Notes: generated by a model from the sequence alone, not told the origin. DNA of 64,000 nucleotides from Roseiarcus sp963748545 (GCA_963748545.1 CAVVJO010000004.1:53287-117286); one strand, 5' to 3'; shown: positions 9,871 through 18,513, numbered from the stretch's first letter. Numbers and translations are program-made.

Positions 9871-10824
9871 GTGACCAACCACGCACGAGGCATCGCCGAT
9901 GGAGTCGCTCTGCGCACGCCGGCCCGGGCGGCGGCGCGGGCGAGAGGGCTTTCCGATCGAGCCATCGCCTGGCTGTTTATTCTGCCGACGATGCTTCTGC
10001 TTCTGGCGATCAACATCTTTCCTCTGATTTGGGCGATCCGGTTATCGTTCACCGGCCTCATGGCAAACTTGCCGACCCCGGCGCGCTTCATCGGCATCGA
10101 TAATTATGTCGACATCCTCACCGACGAGGATGTCTGGGCGGCCTTCCAGGCCACCGCGCATTTCGTGTTCTGGACGATCGCGCTGCAAGTGCTGATAGGT
10201 CTGGGTCTCGCGCTGCTCATCAATCAAAAATTCCGCGGCCATAGCTTCTGGACGACCGTGATTCTGTTGCCGATGATGTTGTCCCCGGCGGTCGTCGGCA
10301 ACTTCTGGACCCTTCTGTTTCAGCCGCAGATCGGGCCTTTCAATTACGTGGTCAGCTTCTTCACCGGCGTCGCGCCGAGTTCATTCACAATGATCGGGAG
10401 CGTCGCCCTGGCGCCCTGGACGATCGTGCTCGTCAACACCTGGATGTGGACACCCTACGTCATGCTCATTTGCCTGGCCGGGCTGCGCTCGATCCCCGAC
10501 TACATCTACGAAGCGGCCGAGGTGGATCGCGCTTCGCCTCTGAGGCAATTCTGGTCGATCACTTTGCCCATGGTTCTTCCGTTCCTCATGCTGGCGGTGC
10601 TTTTCCAGGCGATCCAGTCATTCGTGATGTTCGACATGGTCAACCTCCTCACGTCGGGCGGACCGGGTTCGACCACGGAAACGGTCTCGATCACGCTGAA
10701 GCGCGCGGCTTTCGAAAAATGGGAGACGGGCTACGCCTCGGCTCTCGCCGTGATCCTGTTCGTCACCATATTCGGCGCTGCGAACGTCTACGTGAGGGCC
10801 CTCAACTGGGTGAAACAGCAATGA
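9871..10824 (+). CDS. ABC sugar transporter permease, MalF-like
   Basis: 317 aa inner-membrane permease. TM1 is LFILPTMLLLLAINIFPLIWAI. The binding-protein-dependent transport signature (EAA loop contacting the ATPase) is EAAEVDRASPLRQFWSITLP near residue 215. The last helix lies in ALAVILFVTIFGAANVYV. The start is a GTG. The stop overlaps the next permease start (ATGA), indicating translational coupling. It pairs with the MalG-like protein downstream to form the heterodimeric channel of this importer. Confidence 0.93.
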   Translation: MTNHARGIADGVALRTPARAAARARGLSDRAIAWLFILPTMLLLLAINIFPLIWAIRLSFTGLMANLPTPARFIGIDNYVDILTDEDVWAAFQATAHFVFWTIALQVLIGLGLALLINQKFRGHSFWTTVILLPMMLSPAVVGNFWTLLFQPQIGPFNYVVSFFTGVAPSSFTMIGSVALAPWTIVLVNTWMWTPYVMLICLAGLRSIPDYIYEAAEVDRASPLRQFWSITLPMVLPFLMLAVLFQAIQSFVMFDMVNLLTSGGPGSTTETVSITLKRAAFEKWETGYASALAVILFVTIFGAANVYVRALNWVKQQ

Positions 10825-11774
10825 GCGCCGTTCCGTCCCCGCGCCCGTTCTCGGACCCGTCTCCGTTCACGCGTTCGCTCGCCGCCGTCGTTGTCATCGT
10901 CTATGCGGTGGTCGCCATCCTGCCCCTCGCCTGGATTGGGGCGACCGCGTTCAAGTCGCAGGCGGATGCGATCGCCTATCCACCAAAGATTGTCTTCAAG
11001 CCGACCCTCGAGGGGTTCGTCGACCTTTTTACAGTGCAAACCCATCAGTCGCATGAATTCATCGCCAAGCTGCCGCCGCCCCAAACCTGGTATGAGAAGA
11101 TCGCCCGCGATCGCGACATGGTGATCGCCGGTCCCTCGAGGGTCGTGGAGCGTTTCCTCAATTCGTTGATCATCGGCTTTGGCTCGACAATTCTCGCGAC
11201 CTTCCTCGGCACGCTTACGGCGTACGGTTTTTCGCGCTTTCGCGTGCCGTTAGCGGATGATCTGCTCTTTTTCATCCTTTCGACGCGCATGATGCCGCCG
11301 ATCGCGGTCGCGGTGCCGATCTACATGATGTACCGCTGGCTCGGCCTCTATGACACACGGATAGGCATGATCCTGCTCTATACCGCGGTGAACGTGTCGC
11401 TGGCCGTGTGGCTGCTCAAGGGGTTTATCGACGAGATCCCGAGGGAGTACGAAGAGGCGGCCCTCGTCGACGGCTATACGCGGCTCCAGGCCTTTCGCAA
11501 GGTGGTGCTGCCGCAGGCGGTGACAGGCATTGCCGCGACGGCGATCTTCTGCCTGATTTTCTCCTGGAACGAATACGCTTTCAATCTCTTGCTCACGAGT
11601 TCGGATGCGCAGACCATGCCGCCCTTCATCCCGTTCATCATCGGCGAAGGCGGTCAGAACTGGCCGGCCGTCGCTGCGGCGACGACGCTGTTTCTGTTGC
11701 CGATCGTCATTTTCACGATCGCCCTGAGGAAACATCTCTTGCGCGGGATCACGTTCGGAGCGGTTCGCAAATGA
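10821..11774 (+). CDS. ABC sugar transporter permease, MalG-like
   Basis: 317 aa. TM1 is AVVVIVYAVVAILPLAWIGATAF, and the rest shows the MalG arrangement with RFLNSLIIGFGSTILA and the EAA loop YEEAALVDGYTRLQAFRKVV near residue 215. It carries an extra loop of about 40 residues after TM1 (VQTHQSHEFIAKLPPPQT onward), longer than in classical MalG. The ATG overlaps the upstream stop, and its own stop overlaps the start of the small membrane protein. It forms the translocation pore with the MalF-like protein. Confidence 0.93.
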   Translation: MSAVPSPRPFSDPSPFTRSLAAVVVIVYAVVAILPLAWIGATAFKSQADAIAYPPKIVFKPTLEGFVDLFTVQTHQSHEFIAKLPPPQTWYEKIARDRDMVIAGPSRVVERFLNSLIIGFGSTILATFLGTLTAYGFSRFRVPLADDLLFFILSTRMMPPIAVAVPIYMMYRWLGLYDTRIGMILLYTAVNVSLAVWLLKGFIDEIPREYEEAALVDGYTRLQAFRKVVLPQAVTGIAATAIFCLIFSWNEYAFNLLLTSSDAQTMPPFIPFIIGEGGQNWPAVAAATTLFLLPIVIFTIALRKHLLRGITFGAVRK

Positions 11775-11977
11775 CCGAGCGCAACAACATGGACGCTGCA
11801 GCAGGATGGACGCGCTGGTTTCGACGAGGGCCTTGGGAGAACGGCGCCATGGCCGTCATCGGCCTTGGCATTCTGATGCTGACGCAGCCTTTCTCGCTCG
11901 ATCTCTATACCTACTCGTTTGTCACGATCCTGGGCGGCACTCTGGGTTTCGTCCTCGTCAGCCACTTTCCGCAGTGA
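11771..11977 (+). CDS. Small membrane protein of the ABC operon, unknown function
   Basis: 68 aa with two predicted hydrophobic segments: MAVIGLGILMLTQPF (about residues 27-41) and YSFVTILGGTLGFVLVSHF near the C-terminus. The N-terminus is polar and cytoplasmic-looking (MTERNNMDAAAGWTRWF). The start overlaps the upstream permease stop, so it is translationally coupled and probably real. Comparable small membrane proteins of unknown role (for example GlpU in rhizobial glycerol importers) accompany some polyol ABC transporters with two ATPases. No direct homology is claimed. Confidence 0.7.
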   Translation: MTERNNMDAAAGWTRWFRRGPWENGAMAVIGLGILMLTQPFSLDLYTYSFVTILGGTLGFVLVSHFPQ

Positions 11978-11986
11978 GGCGTCGTC

Positions 11987-13099
11987 ATGGCGGAGATTCG
12001 AGTCGAAGGACTACATAAGGAATTCCAGGGCTTCGTCGCGGTCCAGAATTCGAACTTCGTGATCGAGGATCGGTCATTCTTCGTCATGCTGGGACCCTCC
12101 GGATGCGGCAAGACGACGACGCTGCGGATGATCGCCGGCCTCGAACTGCCGACCGATGGGCGCATTCTGCTGGACGGAACGGACGTCACATTCAAGCGCG
12201 CTTCGGAGCGCGACATCGCCTTCGTCTTCCAGTTGTTCGCCCTGTACCCGCACATGAACGTCCGGCGAAACATCGCCTTTCCACTCGTGTCGATGGGCAT
12301 GAAGCGCGCCGAGGTGAAGGCGCGGGTCGAGGAAGCCGCTCGCGTCCTGCGCATCACCGAACTGCTCGACCGCTCGGTCTCCGGCCTGTCCAGCGGCGAC
12401 CGCCAGCGCGTCGCGCTCGGGCGCGCGATCGTGCGCAGGCCCATGGCGTTCATGATGGACGAACCGCTTGGCGCGTTGGATTCGGAACTGCGCGACGTCA
12501 TGTGCGGCGAATTGCGCGGATTGCACGACCGACTGAAAGCAACGACCGTCTACGTGACGCACGACCAGACCGAAGCGATGTCGCTCGGCGACAAGATCGC
12601 CGTCATGAGCCACGGGGTGATCGAACAGTTGGGCACACCGCGCGAGGTCTACGACCGGCCTGCCTCGGTTTTTGTGGCTGACTTCATCGGCTCGCCGCCG
12701 ATGAACCTGCTGGCGTTCAACGACTCGCTGGAGCCTGGCCGAGGCACTGTTCGCGTCGGCGACGCCGAGATCGCCGTTCCGACCCCGCGCGAGGCCGTCA
12801 CGAGGCGTGACCTCTTCCTTGGGGTGCGCCCGGAGCACGTGCGCCTGAGCGACGGCGCGCGCTTGCGCGGCGAGGTGTTCGGCACGGAATATCTCGGCAC
12901 CACTCAAATCGTCACCGTGACGACCGCGTATGGCGTGGCAAAAGCGCGGCTCGCCGCCAATATCAAAGTCTCCATCGGGGACGCGGTCGGACTCGAATTT
13001 CGCCCTGACCGCATCTCGCTGTTCGACGCCGGCACCGGCCATGCCATTCGCACCGCGCTTTATGACCATACGCAAGCGAGGGAGGGCGCCCATGTCTGA
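11987..13099 (+). CDS. ABC transporter ATPase 1, MalK-like with altered signature motif
   Basis: 370 aa. Walker A is GPSGCGKTTT near residue 38. The Q-loop is VFQLFALYPHMNV and Walker B is MAFMMDEPLGALD. The switch His lies in YVTHDQTEA. A C-terminal TOBE-type regulatory domain follows from about residue 240. The ABC signature, normally LSGGQ, reads LSSGD at residues 134-138. The partner ATPase next door is canonical, so the pair would make one normal and one degenerate ATP site if they heterodimerise. That is known for other asymmetric ABC transporters and inferred here. Confidence 0.92.
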   Translation: MAEIRVEGLHKEFQGFVAVQNSNFVIEDRSFFVMLGPSGCGKTTTLRMIAGLELPTDGRILLDGTDVTFKRASERDIAFVFQLFALYPHMNVRRNIAFPLVSMGMKRAEVKARVEEAARVLRITELLDRSVSGLSSGDRQRVALGRAIVRRPMAFMMDEPLGALDSELRDVMCGELRGLHDRLKATTVYVTHDQTEAMSLGDKIAVMSHGVIEQLGTPREVYDRPASVFVADFIGSPPMNLLAFNDSLEPGRGTVRVGDAEIAVPTPREAVTRRDLFLGVRPEHVRLSDGARLRGEVFGTEYLGTTQIVTVTTAYGVAKARLAANIKVSIGDAVGLEFRPDRISLFDAGTGHAIRTALYDHTQAREGAHV

Positions 13100-14105
13100 G
13101 GTCGCGCTCACAGGGGTATCGAAACGCTTTGGCGCGACGCAGGCGGTGTCTGATTTGTCTCTAACCGTTGAAAATGGGGCGTTCGTCGTCTTGCTGGGGC
13201 CAACAGGCGCCGGGAAGACGACCACCTTGCGTTTGGTTGCCGGCCTTGAGCGGCCGGATGCGGGACGAATCCGTATTGGCGGCCAGGATGTCACGCGCAA
13301 CTCGCCGGCGCAGCGCGACGTCGCCTTCGTGTTCCAGCAATATTCGCTCTATCCGCATCTGTCGGTTTTTGACAATTTGGCGTTCCCGCTGCGCTCGCCC
13401 GCGAGGCCAACGCCGGAGACGGCAATCCGCCAGAAGGTCCATGACGTTGCGACCTTACTGCGTATTTCCGACAAGCTGGACCAGCGGGTGACGAAGTTGT
13501 CCGGGGGCCAAATGCAGCGGGTCGCGATCGGCCGAGCGTTGGTTCGGTCGCCGTCCATCTACCTGATGGACGAGCCGCTCTCGTCGCTGGACGCAAAGCT
13601 GCGCGCCGAGTTGCGCATCGAGTTGAAGCGCATTCAGCGGGAACTCGGGGCGACGATCCTTTACGTCACCCATGACCAGACAGAGGCCATGACTCTCGGC
13701 AGCCAGGTTGGCGTCATCGAAAGCGGCCGGCTGGTGCAGTTCGGCACGCCGCGGCAGGTCTACGAAGATCCCTCGAACATCTACGTCGCAGCGCGCCTCG
13801 GCAGCCCGTCGATCAATTTGGCGCCGCGCTCCGCATTCCCCGAGATGGCGATGCCCGAAGGGACGACCACGGTCGGCGCGCGCACCGAGCATGCCCAAAT
13901 CACTCGCGCGAACGGGCGCGCTTCCGGCCGCGTCACCTGGGTCGAGCATCTTGGCGACCAGGACCATTTGCACGTCAAACTGGGCGAGCAGGATTTCGTC
14001 ACCCTTGCCGATCCCAATTCCGGCCTGGGACCTGGCGACGAGGTTGCGATCGCGCTGACAGATCCCCTGTTCTTCAATGCCGCAGGCGAGAGGGTTCGGA
14101 GATGA
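13092..14105 (+). CDS. ABC transporter ATPase 2, MalK-like
   Basis: 337 aa with all canonical motifs: Walker A GPTGAGKTTT near residue 36, Q-loop VFQQYSLYPHLSV, signature LSGGQMQRVAIGRAL, Walker B YLMDEPLSSLD, switch His in YVTHDQTEA, and a C-terminal TOBE-type domain. ATG at 13092 overlaps the end of ATPase 1 by 8 bases. The stop overlaps dhaL (ATGA). Together with ATPase 1 it energises the polyol/ketose importer encoded upstream. Confidence 0.93.
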   Translation: MSEVALTGVSKRFGATQAVSDLSLTVENGAFVVLLGPTGAGKTTTLRLVAGLERPDAGRIRIGGQDVTRNSPAQRDVAFVFQQYSLYPHLSVFDNLAFPLRSPARPTPETAIRQKVHDVATLLRISDKLDQRVTKLSGGQMQRVAIGRALVRSPSIYLMDEPLSSLDAKLRAELRIELKRIQRELGATILYVTHDQTEAMTLGSQVGVIESGRLVQFGTPRQVYEDPSNIYVAARLGSPSINLAPRSAFPEMAMPEGTTTVGARTEHAQITRANGRASGRVTWVEHLGDQDHLHVKLGEQDFVTLADPNSGLGPGDEVAIALTDPLFFNAAGERVRR

Positions 14106-14710
14106 CGCCGGCGCTTCTTCATCGTCTGATTTTGACCGTGGCGGACGACGTTATCGCGCATGCGGACGAACTCACCGAACTCGATCAGGCGGTCGGCGAC
14201 GGCGATCACGGCATCAACATGAAGCGCGGCTTCGAGGCGGTGCGGGCTGATGCCCAATCGACCGCCGAGAAGCCACTGCCGGACGCGCTCAAGGCCATTG
14301 GCACGCAGCTTGTCATGAAGGTCGGGGGCGCCTCCGGACCCCTCTACGGGACGCTGTTTATGGCGTTGGGCAAGTCGATCGCCCCGGACGCCTCGAACCT
14401 TCCTGACGCGCTCGCCAGCGCCGTCGAAGCGGTTAAGTCCCGCGGCAAGTCGCAGCCGGGCCAGAAGACCATGCTCGATGTTCTGGCGCCGGTGCAGTTG
14501 GCCCTCGCGGAAGGCGGTCCGGACCTGCCGAGCCGGCTGCCGGTCGTGGCCGGCGCCGCCGCTGCCGCCACAATTCCCATGCTGGCCACGCGCGGCCGCG
14601 CGTCGTTCTTGGGCGAGCGCTCGATCGGACATATGGATCCCGGCGCCCGGTCGTCGGCGTTGATCGTAGCGTCTGTGTGTCGGGCTTTGGAGGGCTCAAC
14701 CCTTGGCTAA
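14102..14710 (+). CDS. dhaL: Dihydroxyacetone kinase, ADP-binding subunit DhaL
   Basis: 202 aa, normal length. DhaL holds a tightly bound ADP that is rephosphorylated by DhaM and passes phosphate to dihydroxyacetone on DhaK. The Mg-binding Asp cluster LDQAVGDGDHG is near residue 29. GGASGPLYGTLF follows near residue 80 and RSIGHMDPGARS near residue 178, as in the family. It overlaps both the upstream ATPase gene and the downstream dhaM gene. Its place inside an ABC importer operon says the imported compound is converted to dihydroxyacetone, or is dihydroxyacetone itself. Confidence 0.95.
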   Translation: MTPALLHRLILTVADDVIAHADELTELDQAVGDGDHGINMKRGFEAVRADAQSTAEKPLPDALKAIGTQLVMKVGGASGPLYGTLFMALGKSIAPDASNLPDALASAVEAVKSRGKSQPGQKTMLDVLAPVQLALAEGGPDLPSRLPVVAGAAAAATIPMLATRGRASFLGERSIGHMDPGARSSALIVASVCRALEGSTLG

Positions 14711-15092
14711 TGTCGGGATTGTCATCGTGTCGCATTCGCCCAAGATTGCCGAGGGCGCGGCGGACATGGTGCGTCAAATGGTGGGCGACAGCGTCAATCT
14801 CGCCTATACCGGCGGCGATCCGGGCGGGGGCCTTGGAACAGGGGTGGCGTCGATCCGGGAAGCGATTGATCGCGCGTGGTCGGAGGCGGGGGTCGCCATT
14901 CTGGTTGATCTCGGCGGCGCGGAGACGAATAGCGAGATGGCGGTGGAAATGCTCGATGAAGCGCGGCGCGACCGGGTGGTCGTTTGCAACGCGCCGATCG
15001 TCGAAGGCGCTGTAATGGCCGCGACCGAGGCGTCCGGCGGCTCGTCTCTGGAGACGGTCAGGCGAACCGCCGAGGAACTTTCTCCGCAATGA
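14703..15092 (+). CDS. dhaM: Dihydroxyacetone kinase phosphotransfer subunit DhaM (EIIA domain only)
   Basis: 129 aa, EIIA-mannose-type fold. His11 in VIVSHSPKIAEG is the expected phosphorylated residue. GTGVASIREAI and LVDLGGAETNSEMA match the family. In E. coli DhaM is a fusion of EIIA, HPr and part of EI; here only EIIA is present, and the other two domains are separate genes immediately downstream. The start is a TTG overlapping the dhaL stop. It relays phosphate from HPr to ADP on DhaL. Confidence 0.92.
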   Translation: MANVGIVIVSHSPKIAEGAADMVRQMVGDSVNLAYTGGDPGGGLGTGVASIREAIDRAWSEAGVAILVDLGGAETNSEMAVEMLDEARRDRVVVCNAPIVEGAVMAATEASGGSSLETVRRTAEELSPQ

Positions 15093-15430
15093 AGGACCCG
15101 GCGATGAAGGATGAGGCCGCGACCGAGCAGGCGACAGACTGCGCCGAACTCGTCAACGCCGTTGGCTTGCACGCGCGGCCGTCGGTGAAGCTGACGCAGC
15201 TTGCGAAGACGTTCGCCTGTCGCGTCGAAATCGCGCTGTCGGCGGACGGCCCGTGGGTGGACGCAAAGAGTCCGGTCAAGGTCATGCGGGTGAAGGCGCC
15301 GCGCGGCGCCCTATTGCACGTGCGCACATCCGGACCGGGCGCCGGGGCGGCGGCGGAAGCGCTGATGGCTCTGGTTAGTAGCGGATTCGGCGAAGAGACC
15401 AATGAGGCGGCGGGCCTGAGCCATGGCTGA
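15089..15430 (+). CDS. HPr family phosphocarrier protein
   Basis: 113 aa, about 25 residues longer than classical HPr at the N-terminus. The active-site His28 lies in VGLHARPSVKL. DAKSPVKVMRVKAPRG corresponds to the regulatory Ser region and the glycine turn. A second in-frame ATG at 15104 has a slightly better AAGGA site and would give a protein nearer the classical size. Placed between dhaM and the EI gene with overlaps, it is presumably dedicated to the DhaM relay rather than to a sugar PTS; no PTS permease is present in the window. Confidence 0.9.
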   Translation: MKDPAMKDEAATEQATDCAELVNAVGLHARPSVKLTQLAKTFACRVEIALSADGPWVDAKSPVKVMRVKAPRGALLHVRTSGPGAGAAAEALMALVSSGFGEETNEAAGLSHG

Positions 15431-17036
15431 GCTTCGCCTGTTCGGCCGCAGCGCGGCGCCGGGCGTGGCGAAGGGCGTCGTGGCCGTCCTGGATGCAGCC
15501 AGGCGGCCGCAACGAAAGGCCGCCGGCGCCCCGACCGATGAGGCGTTCGCGCTCCATCGTGCGCTCGCCAGCGCGCTCGCTGAAGTCGAGGCCCTGGCGG
15601 GCAAGGCGACCGGCGAGGCCGCCGATATGCTCGGTTTCCAGGTGGCGATGCTGTCCGATGAGGAGCTGGTCCGTCCGGCGCTAGAAGGAGTGGGAGCGGG
15701 AGAATCGGCCGCCGCCGCCTGGGAGGCCGCAATGGCGGTTGAGATCGCCGGTTACCGTGACGCCGATGACGACCATTTCTCGGCCCGCGCGGTCGATCTC
15801 GAAGATATCCGCGATCGAGTGCTCGGCCATCTGGAGCCAGGCGCCGCCAGCGCGGCGATTCCCGACGGCGCGGTGCTTGTGGCGCCCGACCTCCCGATCT
15901 CGCGCTTTCTCGCCATCGACTGGGCGAAAGGCGGCGCGATCCTGCTCACGCGCGGCAGTCCGAGCAGCCATGTCGCTATGTTGGCGCGGGCGAGAGGGGT
16001 TCCTATGGTCGTGGGCCTCGATGGCTCCCCCAATGCTTTGGCCGGTCGGGAAGCCCTGGTCGATGCGGCGAGCGGCGAGGTGGTGCTGGACCCGACAGAC
16101 GCCACCCGGGCCGTATTCGAGGCCAAGGCCGACGGCGAAAAGAACGCGACCGCCGCAAGCGCAGCGTTTCGTCTGCGCCCAGCCGTCACCCAGGACGGGA
16201 CCCGGATCGCTCTCAATCTCAACGCCAGTTCTGCTGAAGAACTCGAAGGGCTCGATCCTGCGATATGCGACGGGATTGGCCTCGTGCGCACGGAGTTGCT
16301 TTTCCACGGACCCGCGGGTTTGCCTGACGAGGACGCCCAGTATCAGGCCTACCGCCGCATCGTGGCCTGGGCCGACGGCAGGCCCGTCACCATTCGCACT
16401 TTGGACGCGGGCGGCGACAAGCCAATCCGGGGTGTGACAGAGGAGGGTGAAAGCAATCCCTTCCTCGGCCTGCGCGGCATTCGTCTTTCGCTGCGCCATC
16501 CCACCCTATTCCGGATCCAACTGCGCGCCTTGGCGCGGGCGGCGGCGCATGGCGACTTGCGCGTCATGCTGCCGATGGTGACGGTGCCGGCCGAACTCGA
16601 GGCCGGGCGCCAGATGCTGGAGGAGGCGCTTGCCAGCTTGGCGCAGGACAACTTGCCTGCCGGCCGCCCTAAGCTCGGCGTTATGATCGAGGTGCCCGCG
16701 GCCGCGATCGCGGTTGATCAGTTCGACGCCGATTTCTTTTCGATCGGCTCCAACGACTTGACGCAATACGTGACCGCCGCAGGCCGAGACATCGGAACCG
16801 TCGCTGATCTCGCTGACCCGTTGAACCCCGCGGTGCTGCGACTGATCGCATCGGTAGCCCGATGGGGACGGGAGACCGGTCGCGAGGTCAGTCTTTGCGG
16901 CGACGCGGGCGGCGACGTGAGGGTCATTGGCGCGCTGCTGCGCGCCGGCCTGCGCTCGCTCTCCGTCGCCCCTGGGTCCGTCGGACCGGCCAAGCAGGCC
17001 ATCGCCGCAATTGATTTGCGCGATGGCGCGCCATGA
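15423..17036 (+). CDS. PEP-protein phosphotransferase (Enzyme I)
   Basis: 537 aa, near the length of complete EI (about 570). The active-site His183 lies in GSPSSHVAMLARARGVP, matching His189 of E. coli EI. The PEP-binding barrel contains GIGLVRTELLF, TIRTLDAGGDKPI and GLRGIRLSL, and the catalytic loop is DFFSIGSNDLTQY. The Cys signature EVSLCGDAGGD is also present. It is a full enzyme, not the truncated EI domain of E. coli DhaM. It starts phosphate flow PEP to EI to HPr to DhaM to DhaL. Start and stop overlap both neighbours. Confidence 0.94.
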   Translation: MAELRLFGRSAAPGVAKGVVAVLDAARRPQRKAAGAPTDEAFALHRALASALAEVEALAGKATGEAADMLGFQVAMLSDEELVRPALEGVGAGESAAAAWEAAMAVEIAGYRDADDDHFSARAVDLEDIRDRVLGHLEPGAASAAIPDGAVLVAPDLPISRFLAIDWAKGGAILLTRGSPSSHVAMLARARGVPMVVGLDGSPNALAGREALVDAASGEVVLDPTDATRAVFEAKADGEKNATAASAAFRLRPAVTQDGTRIALNLNASSAEELEGLDPAICDGIGLVRTELLFHGPAGLPDEDAQYQAYRRIVAWADGRPVTIRTLDAGGDKPIRGVTEEGESNPFLGLRGIRLSLRHPTLFRIQLRALARAAAHGDLRVMLPMVTVPAELEAGRQMLEEALASLAQDNLPAGRPKLGVMIEVPAAAIAVDQFDADFFSIGSNDLTQYVTAAGRDIGTVADLADPLNPAVLRLIASVARWGRETGREVSLCGDAGGDVRVIGALLRAGLRSLSVAPGSVGPAKQAIAAIDLRDGAP

Positions 17037-17458
17037 ACGACGACCCTCCCAACGCCACCGTCGCCGACTACAAGCGCCTGCTGCAGCAGGTGTGCGACAA
17101 CCGTCCTTCCGGCACGCGCGGGCGGCTCGCCCTCGCGCTCGGAACCAACAGGTCCTTCGTGTCGCAACTGGTCAATCCGGTCTATCCGATGCCGGTCCCG
17201 GCACAGCATCTCGAGACCGTCTTCGAAGTTTGCCACTTCTCACCGACCGAGCGCGAGGCGTTTCTGGCCGCCTACGACCAGGCGCATCCGGGCCGCCGCG
17301 ATTCCGGCGGGGCGTCCGCGGCGACCCGGGCGATCAGCCTCACGGTTCCTGATCTTGGGACTGCGCGGCGAAACAAGGCGTTCGACGACATAATGGCCGA
17401 ATACGCCCACCATCTGGTGCGCCTGGTGACGGCGCTGGTGACGGCGCTGAAGGAATGA
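17033..17458 (+). CDS. Small HTH-like protein of the dha operon, function unknown
   Basis: 141 aa. The N-terminal half looks like a Cro/XRE-type helix-turn-helix: TRGRLALALGTNRSFVSQLV (about residues 28-48) followed by PAQHLETVFEVCHFSP. The C-terminal half is helical, ending AEYAHHLVRLVTALVTALKE. It overlaps the EI gene and precedes dhaK by 39 bases, so it is an operon member, possibly a local regulator sensing phosphorylation state. No family name was recognised and a regulatory role is inference. Confidence 0.75.
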   Translation: MNDDPPNATVADYKRLLQQVCDNRPSGTRGRLALALGTNRSFVSQLVNPVYPMPVPAQHLETVFEVCHFSPTEREAFLAAYDQAHPGRRDSGGASAATRAISLTVPDLGTARRNKAFDDIMAEYAHHLVRLVTALVTALKE

Positions 17459-17497
17459 ACGGCGGCTCGGACCGTCGGGCAAAGGGAGGACATTGGG

Positions 17498-18490
17498 ATG
17501 AAGCGGCTGATGAACGCGGTCGAGACGATGCTCGACGAAAGCCTCGACGGCTTTGCCGCCGCGCACGCCGACATCGTCGAACTGGGGCCTGAACGGAAAT
17601 TCGTCCGCCGGAAGACCTTGACCCCGGGCAAGGTCGCGCTGATTTCCGGCGGCGGCGCGGGCCACGAGCCGCTTCATGCCGGGTTCGTAGGGCGGGGAAT
17701 GCTGGACGCGGCCTGTCCTGGTCAGGTCTTCACCTCACCCACGCCCGACCAGATGGTCGCCGCCATCGAGGCGGTCGACACCGGCGCGGGCTGCCTCTTG
17801 ATCGTGAAGAACTACGAAGGCGACGTCATGAACTTCGAGATGGCCGGCGAACTTTGCGTCGCCGACGGCCGAAGGATCGAGACGGTCGTGACAAACGACG
17901 ATGTCGCCGTTCCGAAGTCGACCTGGTCAACCGGACGGCGGGGCGTAGCCGGCACTCTGGTCGTCGAGAAAATCGTCGGCGCGGCCGCCGAGCAGTCGAT
18001 GACGCTCGAGGACCTGCGAGACCTTGGCCGAGAGGTCAACGAGCGAACGCGATCGTTCGGGATCGCATTAACTCCTTGCACCGTTCCAGCCGCCGGCAAG
18101 CCGACGTTTTTGCTCGGCCCCGATGAAATGGAAGTGGGCGTCGGCATCCACGGCGAGCCGGGCCGTCGGCGCAGCAAGCTCGGCTCGGCCGACGCGATCG
18201 CAGAAGAGATGCTCGGCGCGATCCTGGACGACCTGGCCGCGCCTGCGGGCAGCGAATGCCTCCTGCTCGTCAACGGCTTCGGGGGCACCCCGCTCATGGA
18301 GCTCTACCTGATGGTCAATGCGGCCAGACGTATTCTCTCGGGCCGCGGCCTGTCGGTCGCCCGCCACCTGACGGGGGCGCTGGTTACATCCCTCGACATG
18401 GCCGGCTGCTCGATGACGGTCACCTCGGTCGACGACAGGTTGACTCGCCTGTGGGACGCTCCCGTCAAGACTGCCGCCCTGTCCTGGTAG
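17498..18490 (+). CDS. dhaK: Dihydroxyacetone kinase, substrate-binding subunit DhaK
   Basis: 330 aa, normal for PEP-dependent DhaK. The substrate forms a hemiaminal with His218, seen in VGIHGEPG; the number equals that of the E. coli enzyme. The substrate-pocket motif is ISGGGAGHEPLHAGF near residue 50, with IVKNYEGDVMNFEMA near residue 105 and VNGFGGTPLMELYL near residue 258. The ATG has a good AAAGGGAGG site. It is the last gene of the operon, and a small hairpin follows. With dhaL and dhaM it yields dihydroxyacetone phosphate for glycolysis/gluconeogenesis. Confidence 0.96.
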   Translation: MKRLMNAVETMLDESLDGFAAAHADIVELGPERKFVRRKTLTPGKVALISGGGAGHEPLHAGFVGRGMLDAACPGQVFTSPTPDQMVAAIEAVDTGAGCLLIVKNYEGDVMNFEMAGELCVADGRRIETVVTNDDVAVPKSTWSTGRRGVAGTLVVEKIVGAAAEQSMTLEDLRDLGREVNERTRSFGIALTPCTVPAAGKPTFLLGPDEMEVGVGIHGEPGRRRSKLGSADAIAEEMLGAILDDLAAPAGSECLLLVNGFGGTPLMELYLMVNAARRILSGRGLSVARHLTGALVTSLDMAGCSMTVTSVDDRLTRLWDAPVKTAALSW

Positions 18491-18495
18491 TATCC

Positions 18496-18513
18496 GGGAG
18501 CAATCAGGCTCCC
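18496..18513 (+). terminator. Weak hairpin after dhaK
   Basis: GGGAGC at 18496-18501 pairs with GCTCCC at 18508-18513 around a 6-base loop, followed by a short ATCCGTTT. It sits 6 bases after the last gene of the long operon. The T-tract is poor. Confidence 0.35.
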
